A stretch of DNA of 64,000 bases from Dactylorhiza incarnata. Taxonomy: Eukaryota; Streptophyta; Magnoliopsida; Asparagales; Orchidaceae. Below, piece by piece: positions 10,626-21,766 of the stretch. Position 1 is the first letter of the stretch; each line of letters starts with the position of its first letter. The notes beneath the pieces are model-generated. The model saw only the letters and a program-made list of their open reading frames with translations, had not been told where the DNA came from and made no database searches. Made by a program: the position numbers and the translations under genes. Location of the stretch: positions 620,001 to 684,000 of the forward strand of contig JAWHQI010000278.1 in the NCBI GenBank assembly GCA_033032865.1, given 5' to 3'.

Positions 10626-12034
10626 CCGTGTCTCTCACTTGTGTCTATATAACATACTTTCATCCAATAAAATAATTAACATTAGCTTGTCTTCTTATAT
10701 TTTAAGATTATATTGACACATTTCTATAGTTTTACTGATATGGAGCATATGATAATGCTTATGTGGAGTTTTGGAGCATATTTCAAAAAATTCCTAAGTA
10801 CATGCCCCATTACATGCCATGTACTCAAGACGTGTTTAGCATATAGCAGTTCCAGCACAACATGCAGACTGTGTGGGCCAAAATCGCACTTTAAATTTTA
10901 CACGCCTCAGGTACACTCTATGTACCCATTAAATATCAGTAAATTCCACCCAACATACCATGACAGGTAGTAGTCGCAGTTCGCAAAGGACATGCCCTAG
11001 GTACAGGTCGTGTACCTAGGGAGTGTAACCTGATTTATGACAAAACATCGCATTTCCTCCAGGATGTTTCCTAGGCTTTAAAGTTGGCAGTTTCTCCAGG
11101 TACACGCCCCCAGTACACACCGTGCACTAGGGCGTGTAATCCCAAAAAATTCACTTATAAAATCATAAGCATTCCATGAGTCTTTGAGGAAGCTTATTTC
11201 AAGATTTTAGCTTACATTTCTATCTTTTATTTTATGTAGTATTGTTTTAGCTTGCTTTTAGTGAGATAAAGAGAGAAAGCTTATCATGTGGAGATGGTAT
11301 TATAGTTTGTAAGTTTACTTTTGATATTCTAGAAATCATATTTTCTTTCTTATTCTTGTATCATTCTTTCATCATGTCAAGTAACTAAACTTCTATTAAT
11401 ACTTTATCATGATGAAATCTTTAATGAAATATTCTATGTAATTCTATTTTTATAAGCTCTTTTGAATAGAAATCTAGGTTTTACCTTTGATTTATAATTC
11501 ATTGATTTAATATTTTTGGTATATGATAATCAACTAAGATCCGTGAATACAAGTAGATCTCTCTTAGGTAAAATGAGTTGCATGCACCACTTGAGAGAGG
11601 AAAACATTAATCTTTCGGATTGGAGTTAAATCTAATAGAGTGGTTTACCTCGTAAAGCCAGCTTAGGGGTTTCGATTATAGAATAAGAATTCGGTCGATC
11701 AACCTAAAGTTAGGTGGTTGTATTCCTCAAGAGAGGTGCAATCATAATTTAGGAACTTCCATAGTTAAGATGTTCTATTAAGATGCTTTTGTTATAGATT
11801 GAATTTGTTTTATTTCATTTTGAGAGATTCTAGATCGAGTACTATTTTTTCTCTTATTTCTCTCTTGTCATTTAGTTTAGCTTTTCTTTTATTTAAATTA
11901 TACAACCACAATCAGTAGATAGAATAATATTAATTTTGTGAGTAAAAGTAGTCAACAATCTCGTAGAATACGACACTTGATATTTTATTTACAATATTAT
12001 ATACTATAATATGATAGGTACATTTGCCTTTTCA
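10626..12034 (+). mobile_element. Athila-like LTR (3' end clear, start uncertain)
   Basis: The right end reads GTAGAATACGACACTTG..., a short AT-rich spacer, then GATAGGTACATTTGCCTTTTCA, the kind of U5 end found in Athila-type gypsy LTRs; the same signature occurs on the minus strand at 57250-57340. No TGGCGCC primer-binding site follows 12034, so this is not an intact 5' LTR. The left boundary could lie anywhere from 10626 to about 10730; I placed it next to the preceding LTR end. No coding sequence is seen. Confidence 0.5.
10795..11143 (+). repeat. ~100-bp-period palindrome array (ACACGCCC type)
   Basis: Four hyphenated palindromes near 10795, 10893, 10990 and 11099. The best is TACACGCCCCCAGTACAC...GTGCACTAGGGCGTGTAA. 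Related units appear at 58315-58644 in the other Athila-like LTR. Confidence 0.7.
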
Positions 12035-12801
12035 GATTATAATTCGAATACACATTTTAGCGTATGAGAATCTTGCCTCCATACTAGTTAGTCCCACATG
12101 AAATAAAAATAAGTTCTTAGGATATGAGGAAAATAATAAAGTACTGCAAAGATTTACATAAAGGGTAATTAAAATAATAAACTCAAAGCATGGGTAGAGG
12201 GCCACAATGATGTGAGGTATGTGTGTGGCAACCTTGCCAGCCCAGCTCACAAGTAAACCAAAATTCTTCATTGGCCCTCGCCAAAAGCTCCTCGCCATGA
12301 TGAATGTGCTCTTCCATTCTAAACAAAGTACTGATGGAGCCCATACTTGCATGAAGACCATGAAGTTTGTATTCCAACAAATTTTTCCAATGCTCTAGGT
12401 CGGTCGCCCGCCAGTCCAAGTCATTGATGGTGAAGTACTTCGCCTCAGCACCCTCAAGGTAACGCTATAACACCTCCATCTTTGACACATGATTCTCCAG
12501 TGAGGCGAGACGTCGATTCGACTCGCATGCAGCCAACCTATCCACCTTTATTTGAGAGTGAGGTAGGACAAAGCAAGGCGAGTCTGGAATTCATTAGGGG
12601 AAGTAACCATGACATCGATAAAAGCAGGGACAGGAGAGGCCACGCGATCGTCCTGAAAAAAACTACATAACATTAAAAATAGTTCCCTCATGGGAATGAG
12701 GTTAGCTAGGGGAATCTACCAAGACATGGATCATCCAGCCTCACCTCCTAGCTAGGTGAGGTTGGCGCGGACTTGGGTGATCGTGATGGCTAGAGTGAAC
12801 T
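12035..12801 (-). pseudogene. Possible Tat antisense ORF, middle part
   Basis: Minus-strand ORFs at 12183-12419 and 12032-12361 overlap in different frames. The first contains DLEHWKNLLEYKLHGL and a helical RMEEHIHHGEELLARANEEF segment with coiled-coil character, ending in a Trp-Gly-rich stretch. No family with a known activity is recognised. It lies directly left of the Tekay insertion (TSD GAACT at 12797-12801) and would be followed, in protein order, by the segment at 5200-5675. GC content is higher than in the flanking LTR. The rest of the interval (12480-12797) shows no clear frame. Confidence 0.3.
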
Positions 12802-15800
12802 TGTAAGAGCCTTTTTTTGAAAACCCGGGTCTTATGCCCAGAACCGCCGCTTTGCGGTGACACCCTCACTCAGAAAGGTCGCCACTACAAAACGCCGATT
12901 CTGCCGGCCATATCAATCACATAAAAGAGAAGTACAACTGAAGACAAGTCCACAACTCACATGCCATATAGGAATCATAAAATAGAAATGTCCACATACA
13001 GTAACTGAATAAAAGATAGTAATAAAAGGGCTCATGCCCAATACATCACAGCCTCACTACAAAAGTCACTCGCAGAAGCATAATCTACTACAACTAATAG
13101 AACACTCACGGATCCTGTCATCGTTGCTCCCGTGCTAGACTGTCCCGCCTCCATCTGCACCGGCCTCTGGTGCTGCAGCGTCTCCTCGGTCCCCTAAAAT
13201 GATAAGGTCCACCGACCGTTAGTCAAAAGAGTAAGCCAATCCCCCACCCCTCCCCCGGTGACTCCTAGGCACCGTGCGGGAAGGATGAAATGGAGGACAT
13301 CAAGGGGTATAATCAAAAGCAGGTGATAATGAATCTAACTATGGAAGGGTCTATCGCTATGCAACAAATAGTATAATAAGTAAGCAGTAAGAGGTAAAAC
13401 AATAACAAGTATGCAGTAGTAATAGGTAATGCAGTACTAAGTATAAAAGTAATAAGGAAACAATATTAAAGAAGTGTAACCTTGATTTATTGGAATGCCC
13501 ATACAAACCTATAAACCAAGGGGTCGTTTAGCAGTGCCTATCGTATAAAAAGTCCCATAACCAATTTATACGATATGGGTAAGGGTTGAAATGCAATGTT
13601 TATGATATGTCATGAATGGTTATGTAGTTTAATGCTATGTTCATACAAGTGCAACTCACACACTTCGAGTCTATGCGAACATACCTTTAGTTCCCCCTTT
13701 TTGGAGCTAGCAAAACTCCCAGGATACTTCCGTAGTGGCAAACGGAAGCGATGGGTTGGGCCTCGCCCACCTGTAGGTTGGTATCTGCACTACCTAACCT
13801 AGACCTATCGTACGCCTCAACTCTAAGAACACAATAGCGGAGCTCCTGCGTACTCTTATTGGCTAGTCCACCAGACTTTTCTTGGTAAAGTGTTAACCAC
13901 ACTTACCGAGCCAAAGTATCGACGTCGGTGTGACGACCGTCAATACCGATGACCCACCACCTTTATGCACATGCAATATGCTACCATCTATCTCCGAGCC
14001 CTAAGCTCCCAGGGCTAACCTGCCCATCACCATAACCTTCCGAGCCACCGACTCACTGGACCAACCCGCCCGTACCAACAAGCACTACTGAGTCACAAGC
14101 TCACCGGAATAACTAGTCCGCTGTTACAACCACCGAGCCTACCGCTCGTAAAACCAAACCAACTAACCTCCCATAACCACGGGGTGCGGGTGTGGGTATT
14201 ATTAAGTTAATCTTATACAACATCTTACTCCTACAATTTAGGGTTAATCTTGGACTTCCCGAGGTCAAACCTGTGAGCGGTACTAGGAGCTATGATGAGA
14301 TGATAGCTCAAAGCTCCCTTTCTCAAGACACTTAGTGTTATTGGTATCTACCCATAAGAATACCCCTCCTAACATTTTACTTGAATTACCCCCCTAAGTA
14401 TTTTCTGACTCCCCACGGGAAAGACGATCTTTCGTCAATCCCGAGCACAACTTTACCCCTAACTCACCAAGCACACTCTCATCACATAAACTTCTTTTGG
14501 TGACCTGCAATCTCTTCAAACAGGCTAGGTACACCACTACCTTCCATTCCCACCTAATGATCCACATGTTACTTAAATTTTACAGTTTTACTGTACGCAA
14601 ACCAAATGAGTTACATGAGAGGAGGTACTCCAAATATTCATCCAAATGACTCAAGAGTATTATTGGGAGTCTATCATGATGTTATAAGACTAAATCCAGA
14701 GGATCATATTTTTCCTTAATTATTTGGCATTTATTATAATTTCTCCAACATTGGTCAAGTATGAAGTTGAACATGAAGTGTAAGATCTTCTTATGATATG
14801 ATCCCCATAAAATTATGGAAAACCTATGATATCAAAATAACAGTAAATACAGAATATCACAGTTTTACAGTAAGGTGTTGGCCTCTAATTATAATATTGA
14901 ATAATTATCCAAAATTGGAAATTAAAGAAGGAACCACAAAATACTTGTCCAAAAATTATCGCAAAATTACCATACCTCTATAATGATCAGAAAAGTTTAC
15001 TGACAGAGTTTCATAATTTATAAAACCATCAAGTCACATAAATAAATATTTCAAGTAAATCCAAACTAGGGGACATTGTGCAGTAACCTAATGGCAAACA
15101 ATTCTAATAATTATACAAAAATTCACAGAGCTTTCTAATGCCCTAAAATATCCTATCCCCAAGTTTCACAATTTTCTAGAGAATATTTGTCCCTCATTTA
15201 TTTATAATAATCTTAAGGCAAAATAGTTGACTTGTGAATGAAGTACTAATTAGATCAACTCAAAAATTACACTAAAATTACCAGAGGTTTATACCATGAT
15301 TATATGAGCACTACCAAACTTTAATCAGTATCCAAGATAAATTGAGTATGTAACTTCTTCTTATAAGAAAGTGCCCTAAAAAGGTTATAACATAATTCAG
15401 AGGGAGCATGTGATCCTAAAATCCTCATAAAATTACCTAGGGCATAATTACACCCTATGAACTTATCTACCAAGTTCCATGACCATCCAAGGACATATGA
15501 CCCTATGTCCTTCATAAGGCCCAAATTGCAACCCTAGGGTTTGAACTAGGGTCCTAGGACATATACACCCCAACTCACCCCAACTCACTCATGTGTGTGT
15601 TTTATGTGACCCTAAACCAGTGACCAAAGTTTCACATCATCTTGAGGATATTTGACCACCTAACCCCACCAAGTACACCTTTGACCTAAATTGGCCTAAT
15701 CTGACCAAACTTGGGCTAATTAATTACCCAACTAAATCAATCCCAAATGGGATGAAATTATTGTCAGGGTCATATCATGACCCTAAGGGGAACCCACCAA

Positions 15801-17707
15801 AATAAGTGTCACCCACCAAAATTTGGAGGGGATTGGATGTCATTAGACCCTATAAATAATTAATATGTGAATTATTATATTTTTACAAAAACCTTACAAA
15901 AATATTCTCCAAAATTCCCATTTTTGGATATGATTACGGGGTAGGTATAATTAGACTATGGTCCAAATTTCAAGTCAATATTATTATCCAGTCAAAAGTT
16001 ATTCAAGAAATTGTGGCTGTCCTACCCTAGGGACCAGTACCACCAAAATGCCCTACATGGAGCTATAGTGCTCCTTTTGGGCTAAAACAAATTTTAAATT
16101 AAAGTACATACCAAGAGCTACAACTTTGGTGTTGGCCATCTTTTCATCAGAGCGCAGTAAGTATTTTTAATAATTAAATTAGAGTACTGCTTGAAATGTG
16201 ACATAAAATCATACATTATATTAATTCATTCGTCCACTCCTGCGAATAAAAGATCATGGTAGATCGGACGGCCCTCCTTGATTGTCCCCGATCACTGGAC
16301 GGCTCACAGTATCCCATTCTGGGTGCTTTTGCGGGCTAATTTCCAGGCCACCCTCACCTCTCCTCGACCGGCAAGTGTCACCACCACCTTCGTTGAGGTG
16401 GTGGCCGGCGATAGGGGGTCCTTTGCCGGCCGGTGGTGGCCGGAGTGGGGGTTTCAGGGAGGGGAAAGGGGATCGAAAATGAGCCCCTTGGGATGCTTGA
16501 TTCGAGCCCGACTTGGCTCGAATCAAGCCCCAACTTGATGGAGATCTAGCAATAAGGGAGGGGAAGCAGATCAGACCTGTGTGGTGGCCTGAGGGCGTGG
16601 ATTCCGGCGGGTTGCCTTGTCCGGAGCTTGAGCTTTTGGTGCCATGCCTCCTCTGGTTTTCAGTGCACAATTACTCTTGGAATGTTGGGGGTTTTCTTCC
16701 TCTCACTCCTCTGAAGGTGTTAAAGAGCCCAATTGAGGCAATGAGGGGAGGTTTCCCGAATTGCCGTTAATGACCATTAGTGAGGATTTCAGTTTCACTT
16801 GGGGAAGATGAATAGGGACTCAATCAGGCGGGAGAGGGCTGGAAACTTCTCCTCTCCCAAGGGGATATGAATGAGGCCATTGATGGAGGAGATGGGAGGT
16901 TTCTTCTCCCTCCCCATTAACTCCCCCTTTTCTCTCTCTCCTTCAAATTGAGCTTTCTCTCTCCTAGCCAACTTTCTTGATATTGAATGGCCAATTCAGT
17001 AGCACCCAACCCCACTAGTTGGTGGACCACCTCAATTGGGTCTAGCCCAAGTGGACTGGGCTTGATTAGGTCAAAATAGGTCATTTTGACATAAATTTAG
17101 GGTAAGGTTGACTTTGATCAATTTGACCATTTGGGTTTACGTCAATGGGTGGCTAGTCACCCATTGGACTCCCTTAAGGGTTAGGAAGGTCTAGGTAGGG
17201 TCAATTTGGCAAGGTGAGGGTCAATTGACCCTTAATAGGCCACTTTTGACCAAAATAGGGCTAGGATTGACTTTGGTAAAATTGCCCTAATTGGAGGCCC
17301 CATGATGGGGATGTTTGGTCCATTGGGTCCCTAGTATCCTTATAAGGGTAGGGGCATGGTCAATTTGGCATGTTGGAGTCCAATTGACCCTAATTGGGCT
17401 ACTTTGACCAAATTAGGCTTAGAGTTGACTTTGGTCAATTTGGCCTCTTTGGTTGACCCCAATGGGTCCCCAGTGCTCTAATGGGACCCCTAATGGGTTA
17501 GGGATGTTATAGTGGGGGTCAAAGGATCAAGGTGAGGCCCTAAAGTCCAACCCTAGGCTTTTTAACTAGAAATTGTTATTTGCAGACCACTATGATTTTC
17601 CTCCATCTTGCCTATGTTCACATGATCTTAAGTATTTCCTATGGTTTTGTCATGACCTAGTCATGAGAAAACCAACTTAGGGGTCTAGTTGTTTGAGGGA
17701 TGTTACA
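12802..17707 (-). mobile_element. 3' LTR of Tekay element 1
   Basis: 4906 bp; on the minus strand it starts TGTAACATCCCTCAAAC and ends GGCTCTTACA. It pairs with 30261-34859; over about 300 aligned bases at the U5 end I count about 17 differences by hand. It contains conserved stem-loops (13480-13575), a terminal hairpin (12843-12858) and a GC-rich block (16250-16680) with a minus-strand ORF (16254-16670) that is also open in the partner LTR. A purine-poor stretch reading TTATGTATTGGGATT on the minus strand precedes it where a polypurine tract would be expected. Confidence 0.93.
13480..13575 (-). promoter_or_regulatory. Twin conserved stem-loops, Tekay 1 3' LTR
   Basis: CCTTGATTTATTGG (13480-13493) pairs imperfectly with CCTATAAACCAAGG (13508-13521). 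TATCGTATAAA (13539-13549) pairs with TTTATACGATA (13565-13575). Confidence 0.75.
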
Positions 17708-17848
17708 AATCCCAATACATAAAAAATAAAATTCAGGTTAGGCCTGTGGGGTTCCTGCAGCAAGTGGTTAAATGTAACATGCCAAAAATTAAGTTATACC
17801 TGTTGTAAAGAGCTCCGGATACTTTTGCTACATCAAGTCCAGTGGCTC

Positions 17849-18187
17849 TCAGGTGCGCTCCTCCTGTCCATGATTCCTCCACAAGACCTTGACTAACGGA
17901 CCCTTCTTGCGCCGCTGGACTCGCATCTCCGTATCGTTTATCCGGACCGACTCCAGGTGAACCGAACGATCAGTAGCTACCTGCCCCTCTGTAGTAGATA
18001 TCTGCTGCTCTGGCCATAGTAGATACCTCCTAAGTGAGGATACGTGGAAGACATCGTGCAATCCCGCTAACTCTGGTGGTAGCTCCAGCCTGTAAGCCAA
18101 GGGGCCGATCCGCTCCAGGATCCTATAGGGCCCCATATACCTCGGACTGAGCTTCTTCCGCCCGCGCACCCGCGAGACTCCAAGCAT
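17849..18187 (-). pseudogene. pol: Integrase C-terminus and chromodomain, Tekay 1
   Basis: The frame contains the conserved gypsy block KLSPRYMGPYRILERIG, then LAYRLELPPELAGLHDVFHVSSLRRYL, and about 40 residues later RVQRRKKGPLVKVLWRNHGQEE, which resembles the chromodomain of Tekay/Del chromoviruses. In that family this tail binds chromatin marks and directs insertion. The frame is open for 112 codons and ends in a stop shortly after the chromodomain core, at a place where the family has Trp. The upstream part of integrase is in separate frames (18190-19070). Confidence 0.9.
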
Positions 18188-19250
18188 CAGATGTATCTTC
18201 AGGAATACCTATTCTCCCACCTGGAACTCTACCATACGATGCCGCATATCGTAATACTTGGCCTGCCTGCTCTGGGCCTCCAGCATCCTATCTCGAATCA
18301 GCCGTACCTCAGCCTCAGTGTCCTCCACGAACTCTGAGCCAAGTGCCTTGGGATCCTTATCCTGGATCCAAGACAATGGGGTCCTGTACCTTCATCCGTA
18401 TAATGCCTCGTAGGGTGCCATGCCTATACTATCCTGGTGAATGTTGTTGTGCGAGAACTCGACTAACGACAACAACCTCTCCCAGGGCTCCCTGTGGTCT
18501 AGAATACATAGACGTAGAAGGTCCACCAATTAAGGTCCGGTTGGTACGCTCCATTTGCCTGTCTGTCTGGGGGTGGAATGCAGTGTCGAATGTCAGTCGT
18601 GTGCCCAGGTAATCCTGCACCGCTCTCCACTCCCTCGATGTAAATCGTCCATCCCGATCCGACACAATCGTCCTAGGCACGCCATGATACTGAATAAACT
18701 GCTCCACGAACCTTCGTACTAAATCACCGACCGGAGTGTCCTTTCTGACTGGAATGTATCTTGCCACCTTTGTCAGTCTGTCGACGATCACCCATATCGA
18801 GTCATTCCCCGCATGTGATAGGGGAAGACCGTGTGTAAAGTCCATCGCGATGTCGTCGAATTTCCACTCCGGCACCGGGAGTGGTTGCAGTAGTCCAGGC
18901 GGATTCTTGCATTCCTCCTTCACGAGCCAGCGAGACTCGCATTGGATCACAAAATAAGTGATATCCCTCTTCATGCCCGACCAATACATGATCCTCTTCA
19001 AGTCCGCCGTCATCTTGGTGATAACTGGGTGCACCGAATACCTACTGTAGTGAGCCTCTGTCATGATGTCCTCCCGAATCCGGCCCCCTGCCGGTATATA
19101 TACTCAGTCTCTAAAACTCAACAGGCCGTCCTTCAAGAATAGTCTCCGGCTGAGCCTGCCTCCAAGGCTCTGAATATCGGCTCTAGCTTGGCATCCTGCC
19201 TCTGCCCATCCCTGATGCGGTCTCGAATGTCATATGTGGTACTCATTGCC
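18188..19250 (-). pseudogene. pol: Integrase zinc-binding and catalytic core, Tekay 1
   Basis: A 211-codon open stretch (19064-18429) covers most of the core. It has a degraded HHCC zinc-binding region (HYSRYSVHP...YWSGMKRDI...QCESRW, the second Cys being Arg), then WKFDDIAMDFTHGLP with the first catalytic Asp, VDRLTKVARYIP, the VSDRDGRFTS block with the second Asp, FHPQTD and QMERTNRTL with the catalytic Glu. So D, D and E are present, but the zinc finger is damaged, and shortly after NRTL the frame is lost; the remaining block continues in another frame to 18190. The region 19065-19250 is the linker to RNase H, with stops. Confidence 0.92.
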
Positions 19251-19277
19251 GCCAGGTACTCCTCATGAAGCTCCGGA

Positions 19278-20082
19278 TCATCCTCGGATACTAAGGAGAT
19301 CTACATGTCTTCGAACATCCGTACTAGCTCCATGGCCATCAACTGGGGCTCTGCTCCCGACGTGGTAGCTCTCCTGCTCATTGCATCGGCCACCACATTC
19401 GTCTTCCCTGGGTGGTAATGCATCGTGTACTGGTAGTCGGATAAGAAGTCCACCCAGCGTCTCTGTCGAATGTTCAGCTCCTTTTGCGTATTTACGTACT
19501 TCAGATTCTTGTGATCTGAAAAAAATGTCGCAGTGGACGCCATAGAGGTAGTGCGGCCAGATCTTCAAAGCAAATACAACCGCTCCCATCTCAAAGTCGT
19601 GCACCGGGTAATTCCGCTCATGGTTCTTCAACTGGCGGGAAGCGTATGCTATCACATGTCGTTCTGCATCAGAATGGCACCCATCCCCTGGTATGACGCA
19701 TCCGTGTACACCTGGAACTTCCTTTCTCGATGGAAGGTCAAGGATGGGGGCCGTCGTAAGCTGACCCTTTAGCTCCTGGAAGGCCGCCTCGCACTGCGAT
19801 GTCCAAACGAATGCAGTATCCTTCTTCGTCAGGCATGTGAGCGGGAAGGCTATCTGGGAAAACCCCTGTACGAACTTCTGGTAATAACCGACAAGTCCCA
19901 AGAAGCTCCGCATGTTGGTGGCCATCTTCAGCGGTGGCCAATCCCGTACTGCCTAGATCTTCGCGGGATCCACAGCTAGACCAGCTCCACTAATAATATG
20001 ACCTAGGAAGGCCACCTCCTTCAGGCAAAACTGACACTTGCTGAACTTTGCATACAGGCGGTGCTCCCGAAGCTTCAACAAC
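19278..20082 (-). pseudogene. pol: RT thumb and RNase H, Tekay 1
   Basis: From the copia TSD at 20083 the minus strand reads on in the RT frame (LREHRLYAKFSKCQF, then FLGHIIS, then [19 protein letters not shown]). The RNase H domain follows: VYTDAS-type first Asp (in a shifted frame), [27 protein letters not shown] with the Glu, SDHKNLKYV and [10 protein letters not shown] with the last Asp. At least three small frameshifts separate these blocks, around 19720, 19680 and 19530, the last in a T-run. RNase H removes the RNA template during reverse transcription; this copy cannot be translated. Confidence 0.9.
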
Positions 20083-20396
20083 GTTAGTGTTGGGTATTGT
20101 AGCCACAATTACCTTGATTTGAAGAAGTGTTCCTTTGAACTAAGTTGAATTGAGTTGTATTTGATGTTGTTCTCTAGTTATGTGTTTGCAGGTTCTAAAT
20201 TGCTAAGTGCACACCAAAGTCAGGTTGCAATGGATCACCAAACACAGTTCTAGATAATGTAATCCCTCATTGTGTAGAACAAAGTGTTGGTCCATGTGTA
20301 ATCTCTCTATTGGGGTGTACTTCATATACTCATAACTGAAGGTTTTCAAGTTTGAGGAGTGGAGCAGGTTTTCAGAAGAAAAAAAATTTTTGCTTA

Positions 20397-20840
20397 GTCA
20401 ATTTGTCGAGATGTCTCGTGAAGTTCTGATGAATCTCGACGAATCCAGACAGAAGCTAAATTTCTAGTTTGTGAAGGAAATTTCTGCGGCTAAGTCTGTT
20501 CGTCGAATGTTCTCATGAACTCCCGACGAATATCGACGAATCCAGACAAAAGCCAAATTTCCAGTTTAAAGAAGAAATTTATGCGGCCAAGTCTATTAGT
20601 CGAATGTTCTCATGAACTCCCGACGAATGTCGACGAACACAGACAGAAGTCAAAAAGGCAGACTTGTGAAGGAAATGGTGCGGCTAAGTCAATTCATCGA
20701 ATGTTCTCGAGAACTCCCGACGAATTCCGACGAATGAAAACAGAAGACAGTTTTCAAGCTTTGATCAGTATTTTTCAATGGCCAAGTCAATTCGTCGAAT
20801 GTTCACGTGAAGTCTCGACGAATGACGGACAGACGGACTT
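20397..20840 (+). repeat. 97-bp tandem repeat with palindromic TCGTCGAAT/CGACGAA cores
   Basis: Units begin GTC(A/T) at 20397, 20494, 20591, 20688 and 20786 (spacings 97, 97, 97, 98). In each, GTCGAATGTTCTC is followed about 10 bases later by CCCGACGAAT and then CGACGAA, giving nested hairpins. The array lies just upstream of the TATA box. Confidence 0.92.
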
Positions 20841-20937
20841 CAAATTTATGTTTCGTTTTTGAAATTTAGGGTTGGCTGCTATGTATAGTACACGTGGCGA
20901 CCTCTCCTTGTTTGTCGCCTGAGCCGTTGGAGGTCTC

Positions 20938-20949
20938 CCTATAAATAAT
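20938..20949 (+). promoter_or_regulatory. TATA box of the Copia 5' LTR
   Basis: CTATAAATAATC in a CCTATAAATA context about 100 bp after the palindrome array; the copy in the 3' LTR is at 25391-25400. Confidence 0.65.
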
Positions 20950-21317
20950 CTTTTATTTTATGGCAAATATAAGACATAACCCGATTGAAAAAGAAGAAGA
21001 CAACCGTTCTTTCTTTCTTGCTTGCTGAACAAGTTTCTGAGATCTTCAGTGCGCCGCTCAAGATTCGTTCTTCAGTGATTGCTAGAGATTTCTCAGATAA
21101 GAAGGCCTTTGATCAAGTGCTGCTCTCAATATTGAAGATCTTTTCGATTTAATCAAAGGGCCTACTCAGATCAGGTTTGCCGATTCTTTACTCTTCCTAA
21201 TCCTTGAAGATCCAAGCTTTCTCTCTAAAGGAAGAAGAAGAGTCTGTCTCTCCAGATCTGAAGTTAATCTCTATTGAGATTCAAGAGAAGTTTCATTTCA
21301 AACTTTATTTAATTTCT

Positions 21318-21450
21318 GTAGGAGTTTTTACTCTGAGCTATTTTGTAGGAGTTGTTTACTCTGAGTTGTAGGAGTTGTTTACTCTGAGTTTGTAGGAGAG
21401 GTTGTTCTCCGAGTTTGTAGGAGCCGTTGTCTCCGAGTGTAGGATTTGTT
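21318..21450 (+). repeat. 23-27-bp TGTAGGAG repeats in Copia 5' LTR
   Basis: Five to six units of TGTAGGAGTTGTTTACTCTGAGT with complementary GGAG/CTCC-like halves. It occupies the same place as the 33-bp arrays of the other Copia LTRs, and is repeated in the 3' LTR at about 25770-25900. Confidence 0.85.
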
Positions 21451-21673
21451 GATAAATCTGAGTTTTGGTGAAGTTGCCGATGCTAGCCCGAAGTGCTAGA
21501 TAGGCGGAGCGGGAGAGAGGAGTACCCACCCTTGAGGAACCTCTATAAATCTTGTGTCTCTGTGCTGTGATTTTTTTGTTGTGCATGTTCAAAATTTTTA
21601 TTCCGCAATCACAGTTGAGATCACCTATTCACCCCCCTCTAGGTGATTTATGTAGACAACGATTTCTTTCAAT

Positions 21674-21685
21674 TGGTATCAAAGC
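21674..21685 (+). promoter_or_regulatory. Primer-binding site (initiator Met tRNA)
   Basis: TGGTATCAAAGC two bases after the 5' LTR, the usual Copia and gypsy minus-strand primer site complementary to the 3' end of tRNA-iMet. Confidence 0.9.
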
Positions 21686-21766
21686 GAGGTTATCTTTCAG
21701 AGGTTAACACCTAGATTAAAGATCCTTCAACGTTGTTAAGAGAAATCTCTATCTCTGGACAGAGGC

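Larger units (their letters stand above)
20088..21671 (+). mobile_element. 5' LTR of the gag-only Copia
   Basis: 1584 bp; starts TGTTGGGTATTGTAGCC and ends GATTTCTTTCA. It contains the 97-bp palindrome array (20397-20840), a TATA box (20938-20949), a short repeat array (21318-21450) and the CACCCCCCTCTAGGTG motif near the end that is typical of Sirevirus LTRs. Confidence 0.95.
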
